Assembly: GCF_002440635.1 (NCBI RefSeq)
Contig: NZ_DJUW01000026.1
Coordinates: 205,565 to 269,564, forward strand
Direction of reading: 5' to 3'
DNA length: 64,000 nucleotides
DNA from: Novosphingobium sp. UBA6272
GTDB taxonomy: Bacteria; Pseudomonadota; Alphaproteobacteria; Sphingomonadales; Sphingomonadaceae
In this document: positions 7,609-16,253 of the stretch, in pieces
How the letters are laid out: every line of letters begins with the position of its first letter
Position numbering within the stretch: the first letter of the stretch is position 1
Made by a program: the position numbers and the translations under genes
Notes under the pieces: model-generated
Databases searched by the model: none
What the model was told of the DNA's origin: nothing
What the model saw: only the letters and a program-made list of their open reading frames with translations

Positions 7609-10600
7609 TCAGTGGCTATAATAGTCCTGCAATGATCGCACTTCAAGGCTGGTGTGCCGCAATGCAGCAATCGCCTGCGCCGCCGCGACCGAAGCGGCCG
7701 CGGTGGTATAGTACGGAACCTTGCCCGTCAGCGCCGAAGCGCGGATCGATTGCGAGTCCTTGTGGCTCTGCCAGCCCTCGGTGGTGTTGAAGATCAGCGC
7801 CACTTCGCCATCGATGATCCGGTCAACGATATGCGGGCGGCCTTCGGCCACCTTGTTGACCCGTTCGACCGGCAGACCGGCCTCTTCAAGATAGCGCTGG
7901 GTCCCGCCTGTGGCGATAATGGTGAAGCCGAGTTCGACCAGCTGGCTGACCGCCGGCAGGATCACCTGCTTGTCACTGTCCTTGACCGAGACGAACACCA
8001 CCCCGCCATCGGGCAGGCGGGTGCCGGCGCCGAGCTGGCTCTTGGCGAAGGCCACCGCAAAGGTATCGTCGATCCCCATCACCTCGCCGGTCGATTTCAT
8101 CTCCGGCGAAAGCACCGGATCGACCCCGGGGAAGCGGGCAAACGGGAACACCGCTTCCTTGACCGCCATGTAATCGAACTCGCGCTTGAACGGCGGGAAG
8201 GTGCTGAGCTTCTCCCCGGCCATCACCCGCGCCGCGATCTTGGCCACCGGCTGGCCGATCGCCTTGGCGACGAACGGCACGGTCCGGCTGGCGCGCGGGT
8301 TGACCTCGATCAGGAAGACTTCGCCGTCCTTGACCGCAAACTGGATGTTCATCAGCCCCTTGACGCCCAGCGCCAGCGCCAGTGCCTCGGCCTGGCGCTC
8401 CATCTCGGCGATGATCTCGGCCGGGAGGCTATAAGGTGGCAGGGTGCAGGCGGAATCGCCGGAATGGATCCCGGCTTCCTCGATGTGCTGCATCACCCCG
8501 GCAACCACGACCTGATCCCCGTCGCACAGCGCATCGACATCGCATTCGATCGCATCGCGCAGGTACTGGTCAATCAGCACCGGGCTGTCGCCCGAAACCG
8601 AGACCGCCGTATTGATGTAATTGTCGAGCTGCGCCTCGCTGTCGACGATTTCCATCGCCCGACCGCCGAGCACATAGCTGGGCCGCATCAGCACCGGATA
8701 GCCTATCCGATTGGCCACCGCGACTGCCTCGTCGCGGCTACGGGCGATGCCGTTTGCGGGCTGCTTCAGGCCGAGCTTGTTGACCAGCGCGGCAAACCGT
8801 TCGCGGTCTTCGGCGAGGTCGATTGCATCGGGCGAGGTGCCGAGGATCGGGATCCCGGCATCTTCCAGCACCTGCGCCAGCTTGAGCGGGGTCTGCCCGC
8901 CGAACTGCACGATCACTCCCACCAGAGTACCGTTCTGCTGCTCTACCCGCAGGATTTCCAGCACGTCCTCGCCGGTCAGCGGCTCGAAATAGAGCCGGTC
9001 GGAGGTGTCATAATCGGTGCTGACCGTTTCCGGGTTGCAGTTGATCATGATGGTTTCATAGCCCGCCTCTTCCAGCGCGAAGCAGGCGTGGCAGCAGCAG
9101 TAGTCGAACTCGATCCCCTGCCCGATCCGGTTGGCTCCGCCGCCCAGGATCACGATCTTCTGGCGGTCGCTCGGCGCGGCTTCGCACTCCGGCGCGCCGA
9201 ACAGCGGGCCTTCGTAGGTCGAGTACATGTACGGCGTCACCGCCTCGAACTCGGCGGCGCAGCTGTCGATCCGCTTGAATACCGGGTAGACGCCGAGTTT
9301 GGTGCGCAGCGCGCGGACCTCTTCCTCGGTGGTCGCCCCGGCCATCGCCCGCAGCGCATCGTGGAGCAGGCCCGAGCGCCGCGCGGCCAGCGTTTCGCCC
9401 AGCCCGCCGGCAACATGGACTCCGCGTACCGCCAAAATCGCCAGGCGCTTGTCGGAAAAGCCCATCGCCTTCAGCCGCCGCAGCCCGGCCGCATCGTTGG
9501 GCAGGCCGTTCTCCATGATCGCCTCTTCCTCGGCGATGATCTCGGCGATGTGGCGCAGGAACCAGGGATCGAAATGGGTGATCGCCTGGACTTCCTCAAT
9601 CGTGAAGCCTTCGCGGAAGGCCTGGGCCACGATCAGGATCCGGTCGGGCGTCTGCTTTGACAGCGCCTCGACCACGGCCTCGCGCCCGCGGCCTTCCAGC
9701 CACAGCACGCGGTTGAACCCGTCGAGCCCGGTTTCCAGCCCGCGCAGCGCCTTCTGGACCGATTCCTTGAAGTTGCGGCCGATCGCCATCACCTCGCCGA
9801 CCGATTTCATCGCGGTGGAAAGCAGCGGCTCCGATCCCTTGAACTTCTCGAAAGCGAAGCGCGGGATCTTGGTGACGACATAGTCGATCGTCGGCTCGAA
9901 GCTTGCCGGGGTCGCCCCGGTGATCTCGTTGGTGATCTCGTCGAGCGTATAGCCGACCGCCAGCTTGGCCGCGACCCGGGCGATCGGAAAGCCGGTGGCC
10001 TTCGATGCCAGCGCCGAACTGCGCGAAACACGCGGGTTCATCTCGATCACGATCAGCCGGCCGTCTTTGGGATTGACCGCGAACTGTACGTTCGAACCGC
10101 CTGTTTCGACGCCGATTTCCCGCAGGACCGCGATCGATGCGTTACGCATGATCTGGTATTCCTTGTCGGTCAGCGTCAACGCCGGGGCGACGGTGATCGA
10201 ATCCCCGGTATGGACCCCCATCGGGTCGAGGTTCTCGATCGAGCAGATGATTATGCAGTTGTCGTTGCGGTCGCGGACGACCTCCATCTCGTACTCTTTC
10301 CAGCCGAGCAGCGATTCCTCGATCAGCACTTCGGTGGTGGGCGAGGCATCGAGCCCGGTGCGGACGATATGCTCGAATTCGGCCTTGTTGTAGGCCACGC
10401 CGCCGCCCGTGCCGCCGAGGGTAAAGCTGGGGCGGATGATCGCCGGCAGGCCGGTGCGTTCGAGCACCGCAAAGGCCTCGTCGACGTTGTGGGCAATGCC
10501 GCTGCGCGCCGATTCCAGCCCGATCTTGGTCATCGCTTCGCGGAACCGCATCCGGTCCTCGGCCTTGTCGATCGCATCGGCATCGGCGCCGATCATCTTG

Positions 10601-10938
10601 ACCCCGTACTTCTCCAGCGTGCCATCGTTGAACAGCGCCAGCGCGGTGTTCAGCGCGGTCTGCCCGCCCATCGTCGGCAGCACCGCATCGGGGCGCTCCT
10701 TCTCGATGATCCGGGCAACGATCTCGGGCGTGATCGGCTCGACATAGGTCGCGTCGGCCATGTCCGGATCGGTCATGATCGTGGCGGGGTTGGAGTTGAC
10801 CAGGACCACCCGGTACCCCTCTTCCTTCAGCGCCTTGATCGCCTGGGTTCCGGAATAGTCAAACTCGCAAGCCTGGCCGATGATGATCGGGCCAGCGCCG
10901 ATGACGAGGATCGAGGAGATGTCAGTGCGTTTGGGCAT
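7609..10938 (-). CDS. carB: Carbamoyl-phosphate synthase large chain
   Basis: This 1109-residue subunit makes carbamoyl phosphate for arginine and pyrimidines. It shows the duplicated architecture: two ATP-grasp synthetase halves, each opening with an ILVIGAG or IVILGGG phosphate-binding stretch, an oligomerisation region, and a C-terminal MGS-like allosteric domain (IATGGTQRYLEEAGLPVERV). The start MPKRTDISSILVIGAG at 10938 is clear. Its first 37 bases recur at 11594-11630, beyond an inserted DUF559 cassette, so carB has been separated from carA and probably depends on a promoter within or beside the insertion. Confidence 0.98.
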   Translation of the reverse strand: MPKRTDISSILVIGAGPIIIGQACEFDYSGTQAIKALKEEGYRVVLVNSNPATIMTDPDMADATYVEPITPEIVARIIEKERPDAVLPTMGGQTALNTALALFNDGTLEKYGVKMIGADADAIDKAEDRMRFREAMTKIGLESARSGIAHNVDEAFAVLERTGLPAIIRPSFTLGGTGGGVAYNKAEFEHIVRTGLDASPTTEVLIEESLLGWKEYEMEVVRDRNDNCIIICSIENLDPMGVHTGDSITVAPALTLTDKEYQIMRNASIAVLREIGVETGGSNVQFAVNPKDGRLIVIEMNPRVSRSSALASKATGFPIARVAAKLAVGYTLDEITNEITGATPASFEPTIDYVVTKIPRFAFEKFKGSEPLLSTAMKSVGEVMAIGRNFKESVQKALRGLETGLDGFNRVLWLEGRGREAVVEALSKQTPDRILIVAQAFREGFTIEEVQAITHFDPWFLRHIAEIIAEEEAIMENGLPNDAAGLRRLKAMGFSDKRLAILAVRGVHVAGGLGETLAARRSGLLHDALRAMAGATTEEEVRALRTKLGVYPVFKRIDSCAAEFEAVTPYMYSTYEGPLFGAPECEAAPSDRQKIVILGGGANRIGQGIEFDYCCCHACFALEEAGYETIMINCNPETVSTDYDTSDRLYFEPLTGEDVLEILRVEQQNGTLVGVIVQFGGQTPLKLAQVLEDAGIPILGTSPDAIDLAEDRERFAALVNKLGLKQPANGIARSRDEAVAVANRIGYPVLMRPSYVLGGRAMEIVDSEAQLDNYINTAVSVSGDSPVLIDQYLRDAIECDVDALCDGDQVVVAGVMQHIEEAGIHSGDSACTLPPYSLPAEIIAEMERQAEALALALGVKGLMNIQFAVKDGEVFLIEVNPRASRTVPFVAKAIGQPVAKIAARVMAGEKLSTFPPFKREFDYMAVKEAVFPFARFPGVDPVLSPEMKSTGEVMGIDDTFAVAFAKSQLGAGTRLPDGGVVFVSVKDSDKQVILPAVSQLVELGFTIIATGGTQRYLEEAGLPVERVNKVAEGRPHIVDRIIDGEVALIFNTTEGWQSHKDSQSIRASALTGKVPYYTTAAASVAAAQAIAALRHTSLEVRSLQDYYSH

Positions 10939-10968
10939 TTAGCTCTACTTTGCTAATTGAACTGCGAA

Positions 10969-11062
10969 AGCCCTTCCCCCTGGGGAAGGGTTGGGATGGG
11001 GGTTCGGCGCTTGCTTGAAAGGTGAGAGCCCCCACCCCCACCCCTCCCCTCGGGGAGGGGAG
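10969..11062. repeat. Palindromic repeat family A, left of the DUF559 gene
   Basis: G/C-rich palindromes CCCTTCCCCCTGGGGAAGGG (10971-10990) and CCCCTCCCCTCGGGGAGGGG (near 11041-11060) bracket a short spacer. The outer 40 bases (10969-11008) are an inverted match, with two one-base gaps and one mismatch, to 11551-11594. The same family occurs at 47086-47220 and 62637-62725. Confidence 0.8.
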
Positions 11063-11079
11063 CTTGAAGGAGAGTTTGA

Positions 11080-11433
11080 GTGGCTGAGAAGCGCTTGACC
11101 GGCATCGCGCGCAAGCTGCGGCGCGACATGACCGATGCCGAACGGCGATTGTGGACGCACCTGCGCGCCAGTCAGCTTGAAGGGGTGAAATTCACGCGGC
11201 AATATCCGATCGGCGACTTCGTGGTCGATTTCGCCTGCCGCTCCGCCAGGCTGGCCATCGAGCTCGACGGCGGCCAGCATGCCGACAACCCCGCCGACGA
11301 TGCCCGCACGCAGGTGATCGAGGCGCACGGCTACCGGGTAATCCGCTTCTGGAACAACGATGTCCTGCAGAACACCGACGGCGTGCTGATCGCGATCCTC
11401 GAAGAACTGAAGATCGCTAGAAATCGCACTTGA
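11080..11433 (+). CDS. DUF559 endonuclease-like protein
   Basis: A 117-residue protein of the DUF559/Vsr-like PD-(D/E)XK group. Visible hallmarks are MTDAERRLWTHLR, the core YPIGDFVVDFACRSARLAIE with LDGGQH directly after it, and the C-terminal GYRVIRFWNNDVL. The Asp in DFVVDF and the Glu in AIELDGGQH fit the nuclease active site of the family. It starts at GTG 11080 behind AAGGAG. It lies between and against carA/X and carB, with repeat family A on both sides, and looks like the cargo of a small insertion. The true substrate is unknown. Confidence 0.85.
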   Translation: MAEKRLTGIARKLRRDMTDAERRLWTHLRASQLEGVKFTRQYPIGDFVVDFACRSARLAIELDGGQHADNPADDARTQVIEAHGYRVIRFWNNDVLQNTDGVLIAILEELKIARNRT

Positions 11434-11455
11434 GCCCCCAGCTTTGACGCAACCA

Positions 11456-11594
11456 TAGCCCCTTTCCTTGAGGGGGAGCGAAGCTGGCGCGAAGCGCCAA
11501 CGGGTTGGGGATGGGTGTACCACGCCGGACTGGCAGCGCTGCCCCTTCACCGCCGAACCCCCATCCCCAACCCTTCCCCAAGGGGAAGGGAGCT
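11456..11594. repeat. Palindromic repeat family A, right of the DUF559 gene
   Basis: The inner palindrome-like stretch near 11456-11480 is followed by a spacer and then by CCCTTCCCCAAGGGGAAGGG at 11571-11590. Bases 11551-11594 read on the minus strand repeat the left outer arm (10969-11008) almost exactly. The DUF559 gene is therefore enclosed by inverted repeats. Confidence 0.8.
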
Positions 11595-11630
11595 GACGAG
11601 GTTCGAGGATATGTCAGTGCATTTGGGCAT
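11594..11630 (-). pseudogene. Duplicated 5' end of carB (37 bp)
   Basis: On the minus strand from 11630 the sequence reads ATG CCC AAA TGC ACT GAC and encodes MPKCTDISSNLV, against MPKRTDISSILV at the real carB start. It matches 10902-10938 at 34 of 37 positions in direct orientation. It then runs into repeat A and stops after about 27 codons. It lies 6 bases after the stop of gene X, where an undisturbed carA-X-carB operon would have placed carB. Confidence 0.75.
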
Positions 11631-11636
11631 GTAAGG

Positions 11637-12356
11637 TCACTTATAGAGGTCGATAAGGGCTACAAAAAGGGCGGCGACTCCCGCTAGGGCAGCCACCCTT
11701 TGCACGATCTGCCAGATCAAGTCCGCAGGAGGGTCTGGCGCATCAGCAAGAGCATGTATTGCCAAGACATATGCTCTCGCCTGAGATTTCTCTTGATTGC
11801 TAATGTTCGATTTCTCAACGGCATCATCGACGACGGAAAGGGCCATCCTCAGCCTAACCAGTGCCTCTCCGCTTAACGTCCCTTCAGTTTGAAGGCCGGT
11901 CCACGATGCGCTGTTGACCTTCAGTTCAGGATGACGCTCATCGTCTAGTGGCGGTTCAACATCCATCCAGCGGAAGCTACTTTGTGGACTATCGACGCCA
12001 ATATCGACAAGGAACTGTGCCCCGTCTGGCGGTACCCTTGCTTTTGAATAACTCCAGTCGGCATCCCTTGGTCCCAATTTTTTCTCAACGCTGTGTCCAT
12101 CTCGAATTAACAAGGTTGCCTCGCGTATTCCATCTTCAGTAAGGCCGATTGCGATACTCTTATTTCGATCATCATAGATCGATGGTCTTACGTACCCGTA
12201 GTCCAAAGAGCTTTGAATCAATCTATCTAGTTCATCACCAAACATAAACGAGTCACGAAGAACGCTGACTGCGACACTCCGCTGATCAGACTGTCCCTGT
12301 TCATATAGCATCGCTACCAGTAGTTCACGGACGGCAATGCTGGACTCCCTATTCAC
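11637..12356 (-). CDS. Uncharacterised protein with C-terminal membrane anchor, between carA and carB
   Basis: A 239-residue protein starting at GTG 12356 and overlapping the carA stop by 4 bases (GTGA), so it is coupled to carA. The first 75 residues (VRELLVAMLYEQGQSDQRSV, then LTEDGIREATLLIRDG) look like a winged-helix fold. The middle is charged, and a hydrophobic segment at about 218-236 (RVAALAGVAALFVALIDL) would anchor the C-terminus. Base composition is clearly more A/T-rich than carA or carB, which suggests acquisition. I recognise no family, and nothing in carbamoyl phosphate synthesis calls for it. Confidence 0.75.
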   Translation of the reverse strand: MNRESSIAVRELLVAMLYEQGQSDQRSVAVSVLRDSFMFGDELDRLIQSSLDYGYVRPSIYDDRNKSIAIGLTEDGIREATLLIRDGHSVEKKLGPRDADWSYSKARVPPDGAQFLVDIGVDSPQSSFRWMDVEPPLDDERHPELKVNSASWTGLQTEGTLSGEALVRLRMALSVVDDAVEKSNISNQEKSQARAYVLAIHALADAPDPPADLIWQIVQRVAALAGVAALFVALIDLYK

Positions 12357-13540
12357 CCCAACATCCCCACAAACCGCTCAAACAGATAGAACGAGTCCAT
12401 CGGCCCCGGGCTCGCTTCCGGGTGATACTGCACCCCGAAGGCCTTCTTGCCCTTGATCGCGATGCCGCAGTTGCTGCCGTCGAACAGCGAAACGTGGGTC
12501 TCCACCACGCCGTCGGGGAGGCTCGCATTATCGACCGCGAAGCCGTGGTTCATGCTGGTAATCTCCACCACGCCATCTTCCAGCCGCTTGACCGGGTGGT
12601 TGGCGCCGCGGTGGCCCTGGTGCATCTTGGTGGTCTTGGCCCCGGCGGCGAGCGCCAGCATCTGGTGGCCGAGGCAGATCCCGAAGACCGGAATGTCGCG
12701 TTCGAGCAGGCCCTGGATCACCGGCACGGCATAGGTGCCCGTCGCAGCCGGATCGCCCGGACCGTTGGAGAGGAACACGCCCGCCGGCTTCAGCGCCAGC
12801 ACTTCGTCCAGCCCGGTATTGCCCGGCACCACGGTCACCTGCGCCCCGGCATGGTCAAGGCTGCGGAAGATGTTGTCCTTGGCCCCGAAATCCAGCGCCA
12901 CCACGTGCGGTGCTTCGACAAGCTCAGCATGAGCGCGTTTCCAGCGAGAACGGGCATAGCCCTTGCCCAGCGCCCATGTGCCGCCTTCCCAGTCCTGCTG
13001 GGCCGAGCGTGAGACCACGCGGGCGAGGTCCATCCCTTCCAGCCCCGGCCATTCCTGCGCGCGCTTCAGCAGTGCGGGAATGTCGAACCGGCCATCGGCA
13101 CTGTGCGCAATCACCGCGTTGGGTGCGCCCGACAGGCGGATCCGGCGGGTCAGCGCGCGGGTGTCGATCCCGGCCAGGCCGATCTTGCCCTTGGCCGCCA
13201 GCCAATCGCCAAAGGTGCCGGCGGCGCGGAAGTTGCTCGGTGCGGTAACGTCTTCGCGGACCACGCAGCCGATCGCGCCATCGACGTGGCTTTCAACGTC
13301 TTCCTCGTTCACGCCGACATTGCCGATGTGCGGGAAAGTGAAGGTGACGACCTGCCCGGCATAGGAGGGATCGGTCATGATCTCCTCATAGCCGGTCATC
13401 GAGGTGTTGAAACAGACTTCGCCCACCGCAGCGCCTTCCGCGCCAAAGCCCTTGCCCCAGGCGACGTGCCCATCGGCGAGCACGAGGACTCCCGTCGCGC
13501 CAGCTGGTTGCTGCGCGTGCGAGGTGGCGGCGTCGGCCAT
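12353..13540 (-). CDS. carA: Carbamoyl-phosphate synthase small chain
   Basis: A glutamine amidotransferase subunit of 395 residues that feeds ammonia to CarB. The start MADAATSHAQQPAGATGVLV at 13540 was chosen over a longer frame because GGAG stands before it and the longer N-terminus is not family-like. The catalytic Cys is in GICLGHQML and the His/Glu pair in FGVQYHPEASPGPMDS. At the junction before the glutaminase domain the peptide RAHAELVEAPH is coded by a repeat (12912-12935) that is intergenic elsewhere in the window. It sits just before VALDFGAKDN in what is normally a variable linker. Confidence 0.97.
   Translation of the reverse strand: MADAATSHAQQPAGATGVLVLADGHVAWGKGFGAEGAAVGEVCFNTSMTGYEEIMTDPSYAGQVVTFTFPHIGNVGVNEEDVESHVDGAIGCVVREDVTAPSNFRAAGTFGDWLAAKGKIGLAGIDTRALTRRIRLSGAPNAVIAHSADGRFDIPALLKRAQEWPGLEGMDLARVVSRSAQQDWEGGTWALGKGYARSRWKRAHAELVEAPHVVALDFGAKDNIFRSLDHAGAQVTVVPGNTGLDEVLALKPAGVFLSNGPGDPAATGTYAVPVIQGLLERDIPVFGICLGHQMLALAAGAKTTKMHQGHRGANHPVKRLEDGVVEITSMNHGFAVDNASLPDGVVETHVSLFDGSNCGIAIKGKKAFGVQYHPEASPGPMDSFYLFERFVGMLG
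12912..12935. repeat. Repeat family C copy inside carA
   Basis: The stretch GCTTCGACAAGCTCAGCATG, continuing to GAGCG, matches the arm of the intergenic inverted repeats at 34492-34571 and the flanks of the GIY-YIG gene. Here it is read in frame on the minus strand as HAELVEAP. Confidence 0.75.
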
Positions 13541-13688
13541 GAAGGGGCGCTCCGTTTGGTTGGTTTCCAGCAATGTCGCTAAGGCACCGCCGCTAGACCC
13601 CATGCCCCCCACCGTCAACCTATGAAAACCGGATTCTTTGGGCTAGGTTCCAACTTTCCCCAACTGCAAACCTATTCGAAGGAAAACC

Positions 13689-14141
13689 ATGCTCCGCGAC
13701 TCGATCAAGTCTGCGCAGGTCGCTGCGATGAAGGCCGGCGACAAATCGCGCCTCGCCGCCGTGCGCCTCATCCTGGCCAAGCTGAAGGACAAGGATATCG
13801 AACTGCGCACCGCCGCCGCTGTGCCCGATGACGACGTGCTGGTGGTCGATGTCCTCCAGAAAATGGCCAAGCAGCGCCGCGAATCGATCACGCTTTACGA
13901 ACAGGGCGGGCGCCAGGAACTGGCCGAGGTCGAAAAGGCCGAACTGGCGGTGATCGAGGAATTCCTGCCCCAGCAGATGGGCGAAGACGAGGTAAAGGCC
14001 GCAATCGCCAGCATCATCGCCGAAGTGGGCGCCGAGGGCATGAAGGACATGGGCAAGGTCGTCGGCGCGCTGAAAGCCAAGCATGGCAGCCAGATCGACA
14101 TGGGCAAGGCCAGCGGGCTGGTGAAGGGGGCGCTGAGCTGA
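13689..14141 (+). CDS. GatB/YqeY domain protein
   Basis: A 150-residue stand-alone YqeY-type protein related to the tail domain of GatB. It opens with LRDSIKSAQVAAMKAGDKSRL and contains ELAVIEEFLPQQMGEDEV, both family hallmarks. The tail domain of GatB binds tRNA in the amidotransferase, and the free protein has no settled role. It is divergent from carA and followed by an inverted-repeat element before dnaG, the usual neighbourhood in this lineage. Confidence 0.92.
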   Translation: MLRDSIKSAQVAAMKAGDKSRLAAVRLILAKLKDKDIELRTAAAVPDDDVLVVDVLQKMAKQRRESITLYEQGGRQELAEVEKAELAVIEEFLPQQMGEDEVKAAIASIIAEVGAEGMKDMGKVVGALKAKHGSQIDMGKASGLVKGALS

Positions 14142-14158
14142 GGCTCGGGATCGATATT

Positions 14159-14306
14159 CTCTCGCAAAGGCGCAAAGGCGCAACGATGTTCCTCAAGCCG
14201 CAGGCTTGCGATTGATCTTAACGGCTCGGCCAAGCGCGACGGCAAATCGGGAATGCGGCTTCGCCACCTTGCGCGACATCTTAGCGCCTTTGCGCCTTTG
14301 CGAGAG
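14159..14306. repeat. MITE-like element with 23-bp perfect terminal inverted repeats
   Basis: CTCTCGCAAAGGCGCAAAGG, continuing to CGC (14159-14181), is exactly repeated in inverted orientation at 14284-14306. The 102-base interior has no convincing gene. The element fills most of the space between the YqeY-like gene and dnaG. It is distinct from repeat families A, B and C. Confidence 0.85.
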
Positions 14307-14372
14307 CAATTATCAGCCTCGATTTCCCCGCCCACCGCTCGACTTATCGCCCAACACGCGCAATAGAAGACC

Positions 14373-16253
14373 ATGACCCTCACCCCGCAATGGCTTGATG
14401 AACTGCGTGCCCGGGTGACGCTGTCCAGCGTCATTTCCCGGACCACGCGGCTGACCAAGGCGGGGCATGAGTTCAAGGCCTGTTGCCCGTTCCACAACGA
14501 GAAGAGCCCCAGTTTTACCGTCAACGACAGCAAGGGCTTCTATCACTGCTTTGGCTGCGGCGCGCATGGCGATGTGATCCGCTGGATGACCGACCAGCGC
14601 GGACTCGCCTTCATGGATGCGGTCAAGGAACTGGCCAGCGAAGCCGGGATGGAAGTCCCCGCCCCCGATCCCCGCGCGGCGGCCAAGGCTGAACAGCAGG
14701 CCGGGCTGCACGAGGTGCTGGCGGCGGCGCAGGATTTCTACCGCGCGCAGCTCGATACGCCCGAAGGCGCGAAGGCGCGGGCCTACCTCGCTTCTCGCCG
14801 GTTCGATCCGCACACGATGGAGCGGTTCGGCTTCGGCTATGCCCCCTCCGGCCGGCAGGCACTTAAAGCCGCGCTGAAGCAGTTTCCCGAGGCGATGCTG
14901 ATCGAAGGCGGCATGCGCATCGCGGTCGATCCTGAAACAAGTTCAGGACGGGCTAAGGAACCCTACGACCGCTTCCGCGACCGGTTGACCATGCCGATCC
15001 ACGATGCCCGCGGCCGGGTGATCGGGTTCGCTGCGCGGATCCTCGATGCCGACAAGAAGGACGCGCCCAAGTACCTCAACTCGCCCGATACCCCGCTGTT
15101 CGACAAGGGCCGCACGCTGTTCAACCTGCATCGCGCCGGGCCGGCCAGCCGCCAGAGCGGGCGGATCGTGGTGGTCGAAGGGCAGATGGACGTGATCGCG
15201 CTCGCCGCAGCGGGGATCGAGGAAGCCGTCGCGCCGATGGGCACCGCGCTGACCGAACGGCAGCTCGAGATGCTGTGGCGGCTGGTCGAGACCCCGATCC
15301 TGTGCTTCGACGGCGACGCCGCCGGCCAGCGCGCCGCCATGCGCGCGATCACCCGCGCCCTGCCAATGCTGCGCCCGGCTCACAGCCTGAAGATCGTGCG
15401 GATGCCCCCGGGCATGGACCCCGACGACTTGATCAAGCGCGACGGTGTGGCCGCACTGGAAAACCTGCTCTCCAATCCCCGCTCGCTGCTCGACCAGCTA
15501 TGGGAGCACGAGCGCGATGCCCTCCCCCTCGCCAGTCCCGAGGACAAGGCCGGGCTGAAGGCGCGGCTGATGGCCCATGTCGAGATGATCGCCGACAGGG
15601 ATATTCAGGCGCTATATCGGCGCGAACTGAGCGACCGGTTCTCGTCCTTCGCCTTTCCCCAACGCGAACGGCGCGAGTGGAAGCCGGGCGTGCGCGGCAA
15701 GGCGCCGGTCCAGCGCAGCGATCCGGCAATGATGGCGCGGCTGCGCAAAAGCACGGGTTCGCGCGATGCTCTGTCGGCCGCGGTACTGGCCGGATTGATG
15801 CGTTTTCCGCAGGAATTGGCGCGCCACGGCGATGCCCTGGCCCATGCCGACCTCGCCGATCCGCGTTTCGCCGCGCTGGTTGATGCGCTCGATGCGGGCG
15901 AAGCGCTTGAAACCGGGCATATGTCCACCATATTGGCAGCTCGGGGACTCGCTGTCCCGGACCCTGTGGAATATGCCTCGCTGCGTTTCGGCTTTTTGGC
16001 TGACGATGCGGAACCGGATCTGGCCCGGGATAGTTTGGCTCAGGCGATCGGCCTGCTGGTCGAGCGTCCGGCGCTGGAAGCGGCCCTGGCAGAGGCTACC
16101 ACCCGGTTCGAGCGCGATCTGTCCGAGGGGGCCTACGCAGAGCAGCAGCGATTGCTGAAGAGAAAACTGGAATTCGATGCGCGCTTGCGGCAAATGGCCA
16201 GCGCGCGGACCGCCGCCCTTGACGGGGCGGCCACTCAAAAGACGGCGGAATGA
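14373..16253 (+). CDS. dnaG: DNA primase
   Basis: A 626-residue primase that makes RNA primers at the replication fork. It has an N-terminal CHC2 zinc finger (CCPFHNEKSPSF to CFGCGAHGDV, about residues 35-65), a Toprim core with VVVEGQMDVIAL and CFDGDAAGQRAA, and a C-terminal helicase-binding region. A copy of the repeat-B core, CCTGAAACAAGTTCAGG (14931-14947), is read in frame as PETSSG within VDPETSSGRAKEPYDRF, just before a conserved stretch. It overlaps rpoD by 4 bases. Confidence 0.98.
   Translation: MTLTPQWLDELRARVTLSSVISRTTRLTKAGHEFKACCPFHNEKSPSFTVNDSKGFYHCFGCGAHGDVIRWMTDQRGLAFMDAVKELASEAGMEVPAPDPRAAAKAEQQAGLHEVLAAAQDFYRAQLDTPEGAKARAYLASRRFDPHTMERFGFGYAPSGRQALKAALKQFPEAMLIEGGMRIAVDPETSSGRAKEPYDRFRDRLTMPIHDARGRVIGFAARILDADKKDAPKYLNSPDTPLFDKGRTLFNLHRAGPASRQSGRIVVVEGQMDVIALAAAGIEEAVAPMGTALTERQLEMLWRLVETPILCFDGDAAGQRAAMRAITRALPMLRPAHSLKIVRMPPGMDPDDLIKRDGVAALENLLSNPRSLLDQLWEHERDALPLASPEDKAGLKARLMAHVEMIADRDIQALYRRELSDRFSSFAFPQRERREWKPGVRGKAPVQRSDPAMMARLRKSTGSRDALSAAVLAGLMRFPQELARHGDALAHADLADPRFAALVDALDAGEALETGHMSTILAARGLAVPDPVEYASLRFGFLADDAEPDLARDSLAQAIGLLVERPALEAALAEATTRFERDLSEGAYAEQQRLLKRKLEFDARLRQMASARTAALDGAATQKTAE
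14931..14947. repeat. Repeat family B core inside dnaG
   Basis: CCTGAAACAAGTTCAGG is identical to the core of the intergenic family B arms at 41117-41144. It adds PETSSG to the primase between the CHC2/linker part and the RNA-polymerase-type domain. Confidence 0.7.

Noticed and set aside
7654..9660. 668-residue open frame on the plus strand, antisense to carB
   Set aside because: It mirrors carB codon structure; long antisense frames are expected at this GC content. No start signal or family is visible.
11505..11687. 60-residue frame over the right-hand repeat
   Set aside because: It is made of repeat A and the carB remnant, with PxPNPxP-type peptides typical of translated repeats.
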